Positions 46,416-58,281 of a DNA stretch of 64,000 bases are shown piece after piece. Origin of the DNA: Mytilus californianus. Lineage: Eukaryota; Mollusca; Bivalvia; Mytilida; Mytilidae. How positions within the stretch are numbered: the first letter of the stretch is position 1; every line of letters starts with the position of its first letter. The notes beneath the pieces are model-generated. The model was given only the letters and a program-made list of their open reading frames with translations, had not been told where the DNA came from and ran no database searches. The stretch is from NCBI RefSeq assembly GCF_021869535.1, contig NW_026262712.1, positions 110,295,640 through 110,359,639 of the forward strand. Reading direction: 5' to 3'. The translations under genes were made by a program, and so were the position numbers.

Positions 46416-46530
46416 TTATCTGCCTAAATTTGTAACCTTAACTAATTAATTAAATTAAGGAAATATTTGTATGTTTCGAAGTTTAGTATGATGTCCATTA
46501 TCACTGAACTAAAATTCATTTTTGTTTAGG

Positions 46531-46606
46531 GGCCAGCTGAAAAACGACTTCGGTGCGGGATTTTCTACCCATTGGTGGCCTTCGACTGTTTTCTGCCTGT
46601 ACGTCT
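46531..46606 (+). repeat. Family A body fragment
   Basis: GGGGCCAGCTGAAAAACGAC, TTCGGTGCGGGATTTTCTAC, CCATTGGTGGCCTTCGACTG. It lacks the usual 3' tail. Confidence 0.6.
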
Positions 46607-47584
46607 AAACACTGCTAAGGACTTATAATATGCCACTAAGGACTAGAAAGGACGTGTTACTTGTACTCTGTTTTCATACTATGGTAGAGATAGATAGATT
46701 TTTATTACATAAATTCCTATTTTTAAAGAAAAAGAATCACCATTAAATGAGTAGTTGAACAATATTTGGAACGTGCCGGTTTTTCCTTGATATTGCCGAA
46801 AATCAGTGATCCGACTGACACGAGCGAACTTACATAACAACTGATTAAACAATCATAATCTCTTTTTTTTTACTTAAGTTACAATGTTCCTTTTATCAGA
46901 GACATATAATACAAGAGATTCGCAACTCGGCGAAATCCCGTAATAACACGCGGCCACTAGTTAAACCTCGCGAGATCTCCTTAGGTAATAAAGTCATTAA
47001 TAAAAGTATTAAAAGTACTCGAAGTAAGGACGAATGTTTAAGCATAACATAAACTGTTTCAGTGTTAAATTTATCATAATTAATTAAATATAATTTGAGT
47101 ACATATATAATTATTTATTTTAATGGAATTTTGATTTTAGATTTGTATTATTGAAAAAGAGACATAATTTGATATTGTATAAAAAAAAAAACTGATATTA
47201 AATAATTAACACTTAATAAATTGTGTCAGAGTTCATTTTATTTGATAGTTACATAATGGGTTTCTATTGAATATACACCTGTCTCGGAGACATAATTTCA
47301 CAGTGTGACATGTATATTAGGTTTGAATTATTCGATGACCAGGTAAATCACGAACATGTTATAAATAATGAGTTTTAATTGACACCTTGTAAACAAGAAG
47401 TTGTCACACCACAGGTGTCCACACACTTTCCAAAAATACAATTCACAAAATGTAAAATCAATTAATATGGTAAAAAACTTAATTTATTTGTTAATTAATT
47501 GTTAATCATGATAGGCTTTGTTTTTTGTTCTTGATATTTAAAAGTTATTAAAATTTTATTTATTTTTATATTCATCATTTATTG

Positions 47585-47599
47585 GGCTTTCATTGAGTT
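47585..47599. other. Left 15-bp target duplication of the LINE
   Basis: GGCTTTCATTGAGTT; the identical string is at 48847-48861. Confidence 0.9.
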
Positions 47600-48846
47600 T
47601 TTTTCTATATATATCTTTATTCTGTCAAACCTTTGCAATTACAATGGTATACAGACACTACATGACATCAATAATACAGACTATATACATGAATACACAG
47701 AGCAAAATATGTAGACTATTTACAATTATACTGATAGTATTTAGCCAGGAGGGCACACATGGCAATTTATAAATCTAATGAAAGTACACAGCTTTCTCAA
47801 TTTAGATTTTATATTTAAATTCATAATTTTCTTAAACATAATTATATTTGGACGATTTACATATTTTTTATCAATACATTCGTTTCTTTTTACTGACATC
47901 TCTGTGCACATCATAATATAATGATACTCATCTCCAAGATCTTTAGAGTTACATAATTTACAATTTCTTCTATCTCTCTGAATATTTGTCCATCTCCCTA
48001 TCTCAATGGGTAATTTATGGTTGATGGTTCTAAATTTGCATAAAGTATAAATATCACGAAATTCTAAAATATCAAAATAGTTCTCAAACCCAAAAGGATC
48101 CTTAAAAATTCGATAATTTAATGTCTTCGAACATGCTTGCACATTTGAAAACCATGTTTGTTGAAACTGATCTTGGAGTGATGTTCTGATTGTATTCTTT
48201 AACCAAATGTCACTAATACATGTTTGAGATAACCACACAAAAGATAATCCCGTTTCATTAAAAATGGATTCAACATGGTTTAACCAACTAAACTTTACAT
48301 CGTTTTCATTTGACAGCTTAAACAGTAGTTTATAAATGGTCGCTGATAATTTAGTCGGTTTACCACATACTAATTTCACCCAAAATGATACCATACGGAC
48401 TTTAATATCTAAATTGATGGGATATCGTCCAAGTTCACCATATATTACACAATTTGGGGTAGAAGACTTTAGGTGCAGAAGAAGCTTACAGAATTTTAAT
48501 TGAACTCTCTCCAGAATGTCGTTATTCCCAAACCCCCAAATTTCACAACCGTACAATAAGACCGGTTTCACTAATTTGTCAAATAAATCTAATTGACAAC
48601 TAATAGATAACCCATGTTTTCTCCCCTTTTTGATCACCTCATACATTGCCTTTGTAGCTTTTTCTGCTAAGTGTTTTCTACAGTGTTTAAATGTGCCATT
48701 TCGTGAACAATAGATCCCAAGATAGTTGAATTCTTGAACGATATCTATAACAGAGTTATCATATGTAAAACTGAGATTTTAGATTTTCTGTAGGATTGTC
48801 GGTAACTGTTTGAATTCTAAGTGTTGTTTGACAGTTTTATCATATA
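47600..48846 (-). mobile_element. 5'-truncated LINE insertion
   Basis: Flanked by identical GGCTTTCATTGAGTT copies. On the minus strand the open C-terminal coding part is followed by a 3' UTR with AATAAA close to the 3' end (about 47618-47625 on the reverse strand) and a TATATAG tail. 5' truncation plus a 15-bp duplication is the signature of target-primed reverse transcription. Confidence 0.9.
47741..48778 (-). pseudogene. LINE ORF2 C-terminal part, open but truncated
   Basis: The frame is open from 48778 to the stop at 47741 (about 345 codons) with no internal break, so the insertion is probably recent. It starts inside the reverse transcriptase thumb: YDNSVIDIVQEFNYLGIYCS, then LVKPVLLYGCEIWGF, a motif shared by LINE reverse transcriptases. 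A long helical region with VKLVCGKPTKLSATIYKLLF follows, then a C-terminal Cys/His cluster CKLCNSKDLGDEYHYIMMC. Endonuclease and the catalytic FADD/YADD box are missing through 5' truncation. It is not the same copy as the LINE at 19806-22550; the tail motifs differ. It has no function as it stands. Confidence 0.85.
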
Positions 48847-48861
48847 GGCTTTCATTGAGTT

Positions 48862-50287
48862 GTTTTTTTAAATGATTGTCGGTAAATTTATGGTTTCTTC
48901 ATGTTCGAAGTGTGTATTGAGAATTAATATTTAAGAAAATTACAATTAATTTCTCATTTGAATAAAGCTTCATTCATGTGCACGCAATATGGAAAATTCC
49001 GATTTTATTTCGTGGGATGATAATCTTAATAGTTACGACTTAGGTTTACTCCTAGTTGAATAAACTGATAACGAACTCTTTGTTGATAGTGAAAAGGACG
49101 AAAACATAAGCGAGAGACCCACCAACAAAAACAATTGACAATACTGCATACATAGATGGATATGTGTGTCCTCAAAGCAACAAAAAATCTATAAAAAAAC
49201 ACAACATTGAAGTGGGAGCCGAGGTCATACATCAAAGCAACATGGAAGACACTATTTAAAAAGTATTTTATAACCTTGTTTCCACGCGACAATCATTTGT
49301 AGTGGTTTTTGTCTTTTAATCATTTGTAGCAGTTTTTTTTCTTTTTATTCTGGGGTAAAGAGATGGCAATTTAAAAGTAAGATTGTTTATGTGTATACAT
49401 ATACAAATCCTTGGTGTAAATAAAATCTTTTATTATCAAATATATATATATATATTTTGCAGTCACCATTGAAATGTCCTCAATACGATTTTAATTTAAA
49501 AATGAATTAGGTTCATGTTTTGAATGAGAAGCGTAGTCTGAAACGACAACAGATGCATGAAGCTCATTCATAATATTACGACCAGTAGAAGGTTCCCTTT
49601 ACTAGGAAAATTTTACTCCTTTTGTAAATTTACTGCATTCGTTTATCTTTGGCACCCTAAAAAGAAGAAAAAAACAATGACTTCAGAATAGGAGAAAATA
49701 AACAGAATGAAAAATGAATAAATTGTCTAACAAAATGCAGGCTATAAATTCCATAGTGCACAAAAAAGAAGGACTGATTTAAGGAAATTTGTCCATGAAC
49801 AATTTCAATATTTAGCCAGTTTAATAAAAAATTTCGGGTATCAATCAGAAAAAATCGCCACATTGTTGGATCAAATTTTACGAAAATAGTCTTATTTTCA
49901 CGAAACAACATTTGGCAGTACTTTTGGCCCATAAAATTATATATTTATTAGCATATTTCCAAGTTTTAAGAAAAAAATTGGGAGATCAAATGGTTTCTAC
50001 GGCAATAGGTGAAGTAAAATGGGCCGAGTTTTAACTTTGTTTGTATTTGATTAATCTCATTATTAGAACACATTTTATCAATAACAAATTATTAGAATTA
50101 GTTTTTTGTAACTTTTAAATATACTTGCATGCTTTAGCTGTGAAAGGTATCGGCATTATCCATTAGAAAAATCGTGAGGCGTAAAAACCTTTTTCACAAC
50201 AATACGGGTTATTACCCATAAATCCATCGGATTAATCGGTTTTCCGGTGGCCACGTCATTTCATTGGCTGTTATATAGACTCTACTA
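48862..50287. other. Right interior of the hAT-like element, no gene recognised
   Basis: AT-rich, with a TA microsatellite at about 49440-49455. Minus-strand ORFs of 88 and 91 residues are Phe-rich and lack motifs or splice borders. Confidence 0.5.
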
Positions 50288-50489
50288 GAGTTGCGAATCT
50301 CTTGTATTATATGTCTCTGCTTTTATTATCAGAATCGTATGAGTTAATTTAGAGCAAAATATATAATTTGTCAGAAAAATCTGATTCGTACAAATTAATT
50401 AGAAATAGCTAAGAAAATAAACTTTACCAAATAATGAGAAAATTTAAACATTTGTAATACCAAATACTTCATAATATACTTCTGAAACG

Positions 50490-50565
50490 CCTTTTCGTCC
50501 TGAATATGCATGAAATTTTTGCCACTGGACGTTTAAACAACCACTGAATAATCAATCAATCAAAT
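50490..50565 (+). repeat. Family E repeat
   Basis: CGTCCTGAATATGCATGAAA, TTTTTGCCACTGGACGTTTA, AACAACCACTGAATAATCAA followed by TCAATCAA. Between 50565 and 52217 only homopolymer runs (a G-run at 51059-51071) and unassigned AT-rich DNA are seen. Confidence 0.65.
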
Positions 50566-52217
50566 TTTGCTCTCAGTAAAAATGAATTAAACAATATAAG
50601 CCACAATTGTATCCATCACTTGGTGTCTGTTGTTTGTTTGTAAACATACTGAATCATTTTATATTCCTTATACAATTTCAAGTATGTAATAAAATTCATA
50701 CATATTTTCAAACATCCTGGCACTTCAAATTTCTAGGAGGTGAGATTCTCGGGGTTTTACCTGAAACTCTTTGGGAAATGCAATTTTTAATTCCAATTCC
50801 AATTCCAAACTGTAAAAGATATCCCAAGGTTTTTTAAAATGCATTTCTAATTTGATAAGGAGATTTGAAAAAAAAAACGATCTCATTGGTAGTTGAAATT
50901 ATTCAGTGCAATCATTTTGTGTCCGCCGTTGTCTTTCATACATATCAATTGGTGTATCCACTGTTTGCTGTTCGTTATCTGTTGTTTATGGCAGTCAGGC
51001 CTCGAGATCGGTCTCCAAATTTAAGCCCCCACTTAGGTAAATTAATGATCATTTATAGGGGGGGGGGGGGGCTTTTTTCTCGGGACAAACATTATTTTCC
51101 TTCCTTGAAAACAACTTAACAATTTTCTATATTTTTCATTTAATCATAAACCGATGAATATTAAATGATTTTTAAAAAATAAAAAAAATATTTTTATTCT
51201 AATATATCAAAATACCTGGGTTATTGTCTTATTCAAATAATTATTTTTTCATTTTTTTAAGGAAAAAGTGTTATCAGTTATGGCCCCCTCTTTTTAGACA
51301 TGCCATTTTGCTTGATACTGTATGAAGATTATTCGTTGCAACTTTTATGAAGAAATTACCGACTTTTTTTTAACTAGATAAATATACAACAAAAATACCG
51401 TTTTTTCTTCTTGTATCAATTTCTTTTCACAAAAATTAAATATTAACAAAGAATTGTTACACAAATGTAGAGCCCAATTTTATAACGAAGATATTCCTAA
51501 TCTCTTTACCGAAATCCGCATATCTTTATCTTTTGAAACAAAAAAGTTAAGGATGTCTGTTCAAAGGACAAAAATGTCCAAGAAACCGAAATGTTATAAG
51601 TAAATGTCGAATAATTCAAACCCATTTGTCTTTTAAATTTAGCACATGAAGATATAATTTTTATTACATATACAAATTGATTTTGTAAAAATTAGCTTGT
51701 ATGTGAACTTCTGTAAAAAAAAATCACTGTGGTTCTAAAACTGTATCACATGCCCATAATTGTCCTAAAGCTAAATGTCATTGTCAGATTATGAGGGTCT
51801 GAATGGGGATTCATTATTTCTGTATTCTATCATTTTAGGCAATTTTTTCTAATCGTTATACCTTTTGTCGATCATTCTTTATTCCATATATTCTAGTACC
51901 TCATCATTTTCTTTTCTATATATTTGTCTGGTTATTTTTTGTATTCTTTATTTTTTGGTCAATAATTTTCAATTCTATAAACCCCCATCCACACCCTCAT
52001 GTATAATGGAAGACGATTTTAGTATACATACCACCCGTTGTCACTTTCACCTGACATACAAACCACAAATTGTTATTTTTACCTGGACACGGGACTTATA
52101 TCATTACGTAATAATAACGGATATAGTAAATTCAGTAGAATATAACCTGTATCAACGCACTGGCTTGTTAAATGAATATTGATCTGACAACTGTTTCTCA
52201 TATTTTTAGTTATTTTA

Positions 52218-52292
52218 AAATTGAGAATGGAAGTGATTAATATGTCAAAGAGACAACAACCCGAAAAGAGCAGATGACAGCCGAAGGCCACC
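52218..52292 (-). repeat. Short family A copy, minus orientation
   Basis: TTGAGAATGGAAGTGATTAA, AGAGACAACAACCCGAAAAG, GCCGAAGGCCACC. It has the constant end but only about 75 bases of body, one of the shortest truncated copies in the window. Confidence 0.75.
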
Positions 52293-52699
52293 ATATTTGA
52301 TAAGGTTTTAGTTTCTAATGAGACAGTAACCATCGTATTTTCAGAAAATCTCTAAACGGATAATGAGAGTTTAGCGACCTTGACTGGCTATACAGCCCAA
52401 GCACGGTCGGTCTCTAAAAGTTGCCGAATTTAGAGCCTATATCAAGAGATAGGCTTTACCTAGCTTTAGGTGTTTAAAAAATATCCATTTAAGAACCAAA
52501 TGTGGCTTCTTTATATTTATACCAAAATTGAGTTCAAGGCAGTATTTTGTCGAAGAGAACAATTACACAAAGTGCAACATGCGAGAAGAGGTTTCATTTC
52601 CCTTATTTATTTTTTATTGAAATGATTAATCTTTTGAGATTACTTCACGGAAATATATTTTAAATGAAAAGGTGCAACTGGATGCATCCCTAAAAAAAC

Positions 52700-52905
52700 A
52701 AATTTAAATATATATATATATTACGAAGTACCTGAAGATCTGTAAAAGCAGTGAAAGCGCTAGTAAAAGTGATGAATTGAAACCGTTATTATCTTTTATT
52801 AATTTTCTTATATGTTACCAGCATACGGATTCTACTTAACTTTTCTTTATATATATATATATATAATTTAAATTTGTTTGTTATATATATATATATATAT
52901 ATAAA
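52700..52905. repeat. TA-rich microsatellites
   Basis: Three TA runs at about 52710-52722, 52850-52864 and 52882-52902, separated by AT-rich text. Confidence 0.8.
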
Positions 52906-53319
52906 ATGACGGATATTCGTCAATCAGACAGCAATCCAACATAAACACGAGTAAGTTACCTGACATCTAGAATAAGAGGTTTAAGCATACCCCGCGCTGG
53001 TCAACTTTCTGAGTTGTGGGTAAAATTCAATATACATGTAGGACTGTGAAACGGGAAATATACGAAAGATTTGTTTTTACGTACGATGAAGTGTCATTCC
53101 CTCAATACATACGGGTCCACCGTGAAACTATTCCAAGTTATGATTATATAACGGTAAATGATGATCTCATTAGAGGAACAAATTAAGTAAAGATACATGT
53201 TGAAGCAAGAATAATTTCCACATATTTTAAATGAAAGTGAGTCAACTATTCAAGAAAGTTCAAATCAAGAGGAATGCTAGCAGTTATATCTGTACGAGCT
53301 TCAATAGTGAAAAAATACG

Positions 53320-53545
53320 GGAACTGTAAAGTCGGTTATTAAAGGCCCCGCCCCGACATGAAAAAAATATGAAATAATTCAATTAAGCAAACTAACGGCC
53401 TTCTTTATTTCGAAGCTACATGTATCTTGCCACAAAAAAAAAGCCCAAATACATGTATATAACAGAATTGATGTTACTAAAACCACTGAACTACGTGCTT
53501 TTGACTTTGGACAGACACATAAATACACAGAATGTTGTGAATGTG
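53320..53545 (-). repeat. Degenerate family B repeat, minus orientation
   Basis: GGAACTGTAAAGTCGGTTAT, AAAGGCCCCGCCCCGACATG and CAAACTAACGGCC, then CTACGTGCTTTTGACTTTGG follow the family B order. Confidence 0.55.
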
Positions 53546-53617
53546 TATAGGCCCTTTATTGGTCATATAGCTCTACACTCCTATCTATTTTATACATTCT
53601 TTGGCTTTCAAATATCT

Positions 53618-53690
53618 AGCATTGAGCGTTCCTAGTGAAAGTAAACCCAGAAAAGCGTTATAGATGCAAGAAATTTATAAAGTGTTGTTT
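53618..53690 (+). repeat. Family G repeat
   Basis: GAGCGTTCCTAGTGAAAGTA, AACCCAGAAAAGCGTTATAG, AATTTATAAAGTGTTG. Immediately upstream, TTGGTCATATAGCTCTACAC resembles the 34-bp minisatellite unit. Confidence 0.65.
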
Positions 53691-53784
53691 TGTGAGGGGA
53701 TCAAAACGTAGGGATCGATGTTAATGTCTGTTTTATATGTGCAATAATATCGGCCTTCTAACTTTAGTGAAACTCTGCAGTTGT

Positions 53785-53945
53785 TCAGTGACGGATCCAG
53801 GGGGAGGGTTCAGGGGGTTGGAACCCCCCTTTTTTTGGACGATCAATGCATTTGAATGGGGACATATAGTTGGAACCCCCCCCCCTCCCTCTTTTGCCCT
53901 GGGTTGGGAACCCCCTTTTTAAAATGGCTGGATCCGCCCCTGTTG
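53785..53945. mobile_element. Palindromic GGATCC repeat (MITE-like)
   Basis: Starts GTGACGGATCCAGGGGGAGG and ends AAAATGGCTGGATCCGCCCC; GGTTGGAACCCCCC and GGGAACCCCC lie inside with the conserved GAATGGGGACATATAGTTGG. I recognise it as a common repeat in bivalve genomes. A reversed fragment is at 46310-46415 and a GGCGGATCCAG fragment at 25587. Confidence 0.7.
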
Positions 53946-54059
53946 TTTCATGTATTTGATATGCAAATTATCACAAAACTAAAAGGATAAGATGGATGAA
54001 TTAATAGTTGATCGTTTAACGTCCATTGGCATATATTATAGATTCATTATTAGGGGGGG

Positions 54060-55064
54060 GGGGGGTGTACAATAATTATGATATAATGATGAACATTGGC
54101 AATCATACCACAACTTCTTTTTTATAAGAACGTACATGTGTAGATTTTCGTCTTTTACTGTAAACGACAGTGTCCCCAGGAGTCAAAGCCGAAATCAAAC
54201 TTGTGTAAATTTCTGAAACATTCATTTCATTATTTAACCCAATGTAAAGCAAAACAAATAATACCGTTTTGAGCTATAAAACCAAGGCAACCCTTTATAC
54301 TAGTCAAAAGTTGCTGGATCGTGATAGATGCATACGAAACTTCAATAAATTGTTTGTATTTTTCAATCTTTTATATCCGATAAAGATGAACACAAAATCT
54401 ATCGGATAAAAACTACCGATTTTTCTATAAGATAAGATTTATCCTTATTGGAGTCAAATTTGTCATATGGATTCATAAAGGACAAAAAAATACCCCCATG
54501 GTAAAATAATCCGTCATTCTTTAATACAAAGTACTATTGTGAATTATTTTTTCGGATATTAATCTTTTAGACATACATTGTACATTAAAAATGGTGTCCT
54601 TGATATGCAACCATGAACACAATGAAAGTGAATCTGTAAAAGTGTTCCATGTTTATTCCATTTAGATAAAGACTTGTTATGATAATACAATATATTTAAC
54701 TATTTTATCAAAAAAATTAAATAAAAAAGAATATCTTAAACTCGTAAACACAATTTCAAGTTTAATAAGTTCCTCAATTTAAAATCCTTCTTAAGGAATA
54801 CGGAATATATTTGCGTGATCTTATACTTGTTTAATTAAAAAAATGCCTTCAAATACATATGTTTATTTGTATTCAATTTTCCACAAAACATATTTAGCTT
54901 ATTTTAAATGAAAATAAAAAACAGAGAATAAAAACACTGTTGAAGAGAAAATACATATTCGTGTTAAATTCGCCTCAGTTTAATTTGTTAATTCAAGTTT
55001 GACATCTAAAATCTTAATCCGCAATCCACATTTACCCGACAATCTTGTATATTGTATTTTCTCA
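54060..55064. other. No gene recognised
   Basis: AT-rich DNA after a G-run (54052-54065). A short complementary pair AATCTATCGGATAAAAACTA / TTATATCCGATAAAGATG is seen at 54370-54412. Nothing else could be supported. Confidence 0.45.
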
Positions 55065-56826
55065 GTTCATTCTCATTTATCCAACTTTTTAAAATTATAG
55101 GTAGTACAGGTAAAAAAAAAGTTGGATAGATGAGATCAAAGGTAATCAAGAACAAAGGGTTTTTTAATTAGAGTTTGGGTTGAATGACAGGTGAAAAATA
55201 AGACTGAAAATTATACCCTGATTAAATTTTCTGTAGTATTATTTAGCATAGCATGTTAAAATGTGCAACTGACATTTCGTTAATGTAATGTAAATCATTT
55301 GAAAGTATTTCTAAGTTTTTTAACCTTTAATTAAAATGTGAATTGGATAGAAAAATATCAGTTGCACTTTTATTCATGAAGAGATTTGTCAATGAGATGG
55401 AGCTTTTTTTTGTGTAATAGATCCTCTTCGTTCATTTTTTTCTGTTCTTCTGACCAAATGATCCAAATGGGACAAAATATGAGTTGAATATGTTTTACTA
55501 CACAAAGACTGAACAGAACAAAATTCACGCAACATATATACATATATATATAAACAAAAGCAAAAGCAATTCAAGCAAAATGGTTATAAAATACTGGCAC
55601 AGAAATATCAATAGCACACCGTGACTAAATGAATGCTCAGTAGATTCACACAACATACAATGGCACTAAAGAAATGTTCAGTAGATACACACATCATACA
55701 TTTTTTTAAATAGTAATGCAAGCACAATGGTTAAAAAACGTAGCACAGAAATATCCATATATAGCACACACTAAAGGAATGTTCAGTAGATCTTCATCCT
55801 AGTTTAAGTAGGTGGGATACTGCATCAGTGTAGTGATATACATTGATCTGTCCTTGCTGTAGTCTATCCTTAAGTTGGGTCAGTCTGTTGTCTATGTTGC
55901 GGTACTTTTACTTACGAGTCTTGCGTTTTCCCCCTGTGGCGTTCTGGATGAGTCGTATTTCTGTGGCAGCCTGTGTATTCTGATTATCATAATAAAAATA
56001 AACACAAGCAAGTGACACAATACGTTATTTTTAACGCATAACACTTACAACCACAGATGAAAAAACAAACAAAAAAAGAAAAATATAACAAACATACAGT
56101 ATTTTTCTTTTACTTAAATTAGATATAAAAGTACAGGTCAAAAACCAAAGTCTCAATCATTAATAGAAGTTAATTTTCAAAATACTAGTAACACTAAATT
56201 CTTTCTTAATTTGTTTTCGATTTAAATTTATTAAAATAAGTTTAAAAAAGTATAGGTCAATAAGGCACACTACCTCAAAGGAAAGATAGTCGCCTTTAAA
56301 GTAATATATAATATATATTTATTTTTCTAATTTTGTATTTTTAATGGACTTTTTTTCTAAAGTTAAATCTTACTAATATAATGGACTCATTCCAAAAAGT
56401 TAGTTACCAGGGCGCAATTACCAGTTGGTAAGCCGTCCACCAAAAACATATAACCGTAACCATTTATTGTTATGTTATAACTTGCACCTACAATTTAAAC
56501 AAGTAACAAAGACAGTCATATATACTTTCATAAAATTTTAATATAAAAATATTACTGATTTTGGGGTTTCTTCTGTATAAATGATGAAACATTTATTTAT
56601 TATCTAAAATATACTAAATTTTATTTAAAAATAAAATGTAACAAGTTTACTATCGCCTATTTTATATATTTTTTTTAAATAATATAAAAACATACAGGAA
56701 CAAATTTACTGTCAAATTTTAGAAAGACACCTTATTATAACTAAACAAACAACCCAATAATTAACAAAAATAAAAAGTTGGCTAAATGAGAATACCTTAT
56801 TTTAAAAAGTTGGATAAATGGGAAGA
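55065..56826. repeat. Region bracketed by inverted copies of a 21-bp motif
   Basis: TTCTCATTTATCCAACTTTT (55065) is the reverse complement of AAAAGTTGGATAAATGGGAA (56806-56826) with one mismatch, extending to AAAAT on the inner side. Two further copies in the rightward sense sit at about 55115 (AAAAAGTTGGATAGATGAG) and 56774 (AAAAAGTTGGCTAAATGAGA). No clear target duplication was found. The candidate exon at 55794-55979 lies inside. Confidence 0.55.
55794..55979 (-). CDS. Candidate C-terminal exon with an internal stop, function unknown
   Basis: The minus strand has an acceptor ATGATAATCAG (AG at 55981-55980), then NTQAATEIRLIQNATGGKRK and TRK followed by TAA. The same frame continues KYRNIDNRLTQLKDRLQQGQ, INVYHYTDAVSHLLKLG and a second stop at 55794-55796. 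Total 62 codons including both stops. GC content and codon mix are unlike the surrounding AT-rich DNA. A GTAAGT at the first stop could instead be a donor. A helical C-terminus with a basic cluster would suit a DNA-binding or transposase tail, but I recognise no family. It lies in the 12.4-kb TA element. Confidence 0.35.
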
Positions 56827-57339
56827 CACCATTTTCTCAATGGAATAACCTTACGTGCACGTGACCATCAGAAACGAAGACAAAAATTATATTTGTAATG
56901 GTATTTATCAAAACTTAAATGTTTGAATATTTAGTAGAATATGAATTTGCCAAATAAGCGAAGAATTATAATCTTGCATTGTTCAACATTGGAGAAATGA
57001 CTCAAGTTGAACATTAATCATGTTAATACTGATTCAATATTTTATTATAGTCTCACCACATACAAACATAAAACGAGAATCACAGAAATAAACATAAAAC
57101 ATTAAAACATTTGCATTGTATGTACCAATCTTAAAAAGAATAATGAGAGACTTTTAAGACACACTATATTTACTCATTTACATTTAAAATGTACAGTGTC
57201 CACCTGTACTATATGAAAATAAAACATTTTTTCTTTGAGAACTAGGAAATAAAATGCCGTTTCTTTTCAATGAAATATTGTTGATGTTTTGGCAACTATA
57301 GCAGCAACATTGCCGTTATTAAATAAACATATAAATTTT

Positions 57340-57600
57340 TCGCTATCTGATAATTAAAGGTTAAAATGTTCATTAAAATGTTTAGCTTAATGTATCATAA
57401 TTTGTCTTAAATCTACATATAATGGGCATTTTAAAATGACATGAAGTTCATCTCCAATAGTAGAGCTACAACACATGTCATCTCGTGGACTTCTTTTCTT
57501 TCATACTTTCCAGTTTCCATTTTTAGTGGAGCTACCCCACATCTAAATTTTGCAAAAGCACTGTTGTTTTTAATTGGCGGAATATTTTAAAAAAAATAAC
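57340..57600 (-). pseudogene. LINE C-terminal relic
   Basis: The minus-strand reading FAKFRCGVAPLKMETGKYER is nearly the same as FAKFRYGVAPLKIETGRYQN of the LINE at 18222, with stops in the following Cys/His region. A strongly decayed member of the same LINE family. Confidence 0.7.
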
Positions 57601-57964
57601 AGTTGGCCAACAGTATATTTTTAAGCCCATTTTGCTCAGTTGAATAGAAATTCCAATTTTAACTGTTCTGTCGTAGAAATGTCATCATGTTATTGTTTAT
57701 ACGTAGAACATGTATCATTATATTATTAAATGTGTCAGTCCCAGCCAAGATTCACTGAATAACCACGAAATGTTTACAGATGATAAATAAATTTTACACA
57801 AAAATTCACGAATCTGTATGAACGTTACGTACGATGAAGTTAATTAAGTGTTCACAAGAAAGTAAGTATGAATGTAAATTTTATTTAAAGTCGGAACATA
57901 TATATACACTTTAACCGTGAGATAAAATATAAGCTTTGATGAGCTCTATAACCGACTATCATAT

Positions 57965-58255
57965 AAAAACCGCAATGAATGAACGTTACCCGATTAGAGA
58001 TGAACGTTTGACAAATGCACGTTATCTGATGTACACAGTTATACACGATTGACGAACGTACGATACACGGTTAAGAATGAATGATTGATGAACGCACGAT
58101 ACACGCACGATACACGCACCATACACGATTAAGAATACACGATGCACGCACGTTACACGAAAAATACACAGAACGATGAATGATGAGCGCACGATTGGTA
58201 CACGCACGATACACGCACGCAACACGCACGATACACGATGAACGCACGGAATAAG
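57965..58255 (+). repeat. Right subterminal repeat block of the TA element
   Basis: Irregular ACGCACGATACACG and AATGATTGATGAACGCACG units, in the same strand sense as the left block although the terminal repeats are inverted. The 89-residue minus ORF across it is low-complexity. Confidence 0.85.
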
Positions 58256-58281
58256 GGTCAGTTTGAATTTTAGAAGGTCTG

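Larger units (their letters stand above)
46897..50319. mobile_element. hAT-like element nested in the TA element
   Basis: Perfect 32-bp inverted ends start CAGAGACATATAATACAAGA (46897-46928 and 50288-50319). The direct repeat CTTTTAT flanks it (46890-46896 and 50320-50326). A CAGAG start and a 7-8-bp duplication suggest hAT. No transposase is visible; the interior is AT-rich and contains the LINE insertion at 47600-48846 and TA-rich tracts near 49440. Probably a non-autonomous copy. Confidence 0.8.
45836..58281. mobile_element. 12.4-kb DNA-transposon-like element with TA target duplication
   Basis: The ends are perfect 26-bp inverted repeats (CAGACCTTCTAAAATTCAAA and ACTGACC at 45836-45861; reverse complement at 58256-58281). 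Each is flanked by TA (45834-45835 and 58282-58283). Removing the element and one TA restores the minisatellite unit GGTCACATAGCTCTCAAATG exactly. Inside each end lies a block of degenerate ACGCACGATACACG repeats. TA duplication and a CAG start fit the Tc1/mariner superfamily, but no DDE transposase was found. The interior holds a nested hAT-like element, a LINE, and short repeats of families A, B, E and G. Confidence 0.85.

Noticed and set aside
45836..58281. Two independent small insertions instead of one large element
   Set aside because: The minisatellite on both sides is in the same orientation and the interrupted unit is restored exactly on removing the interval, which favours one insertion.
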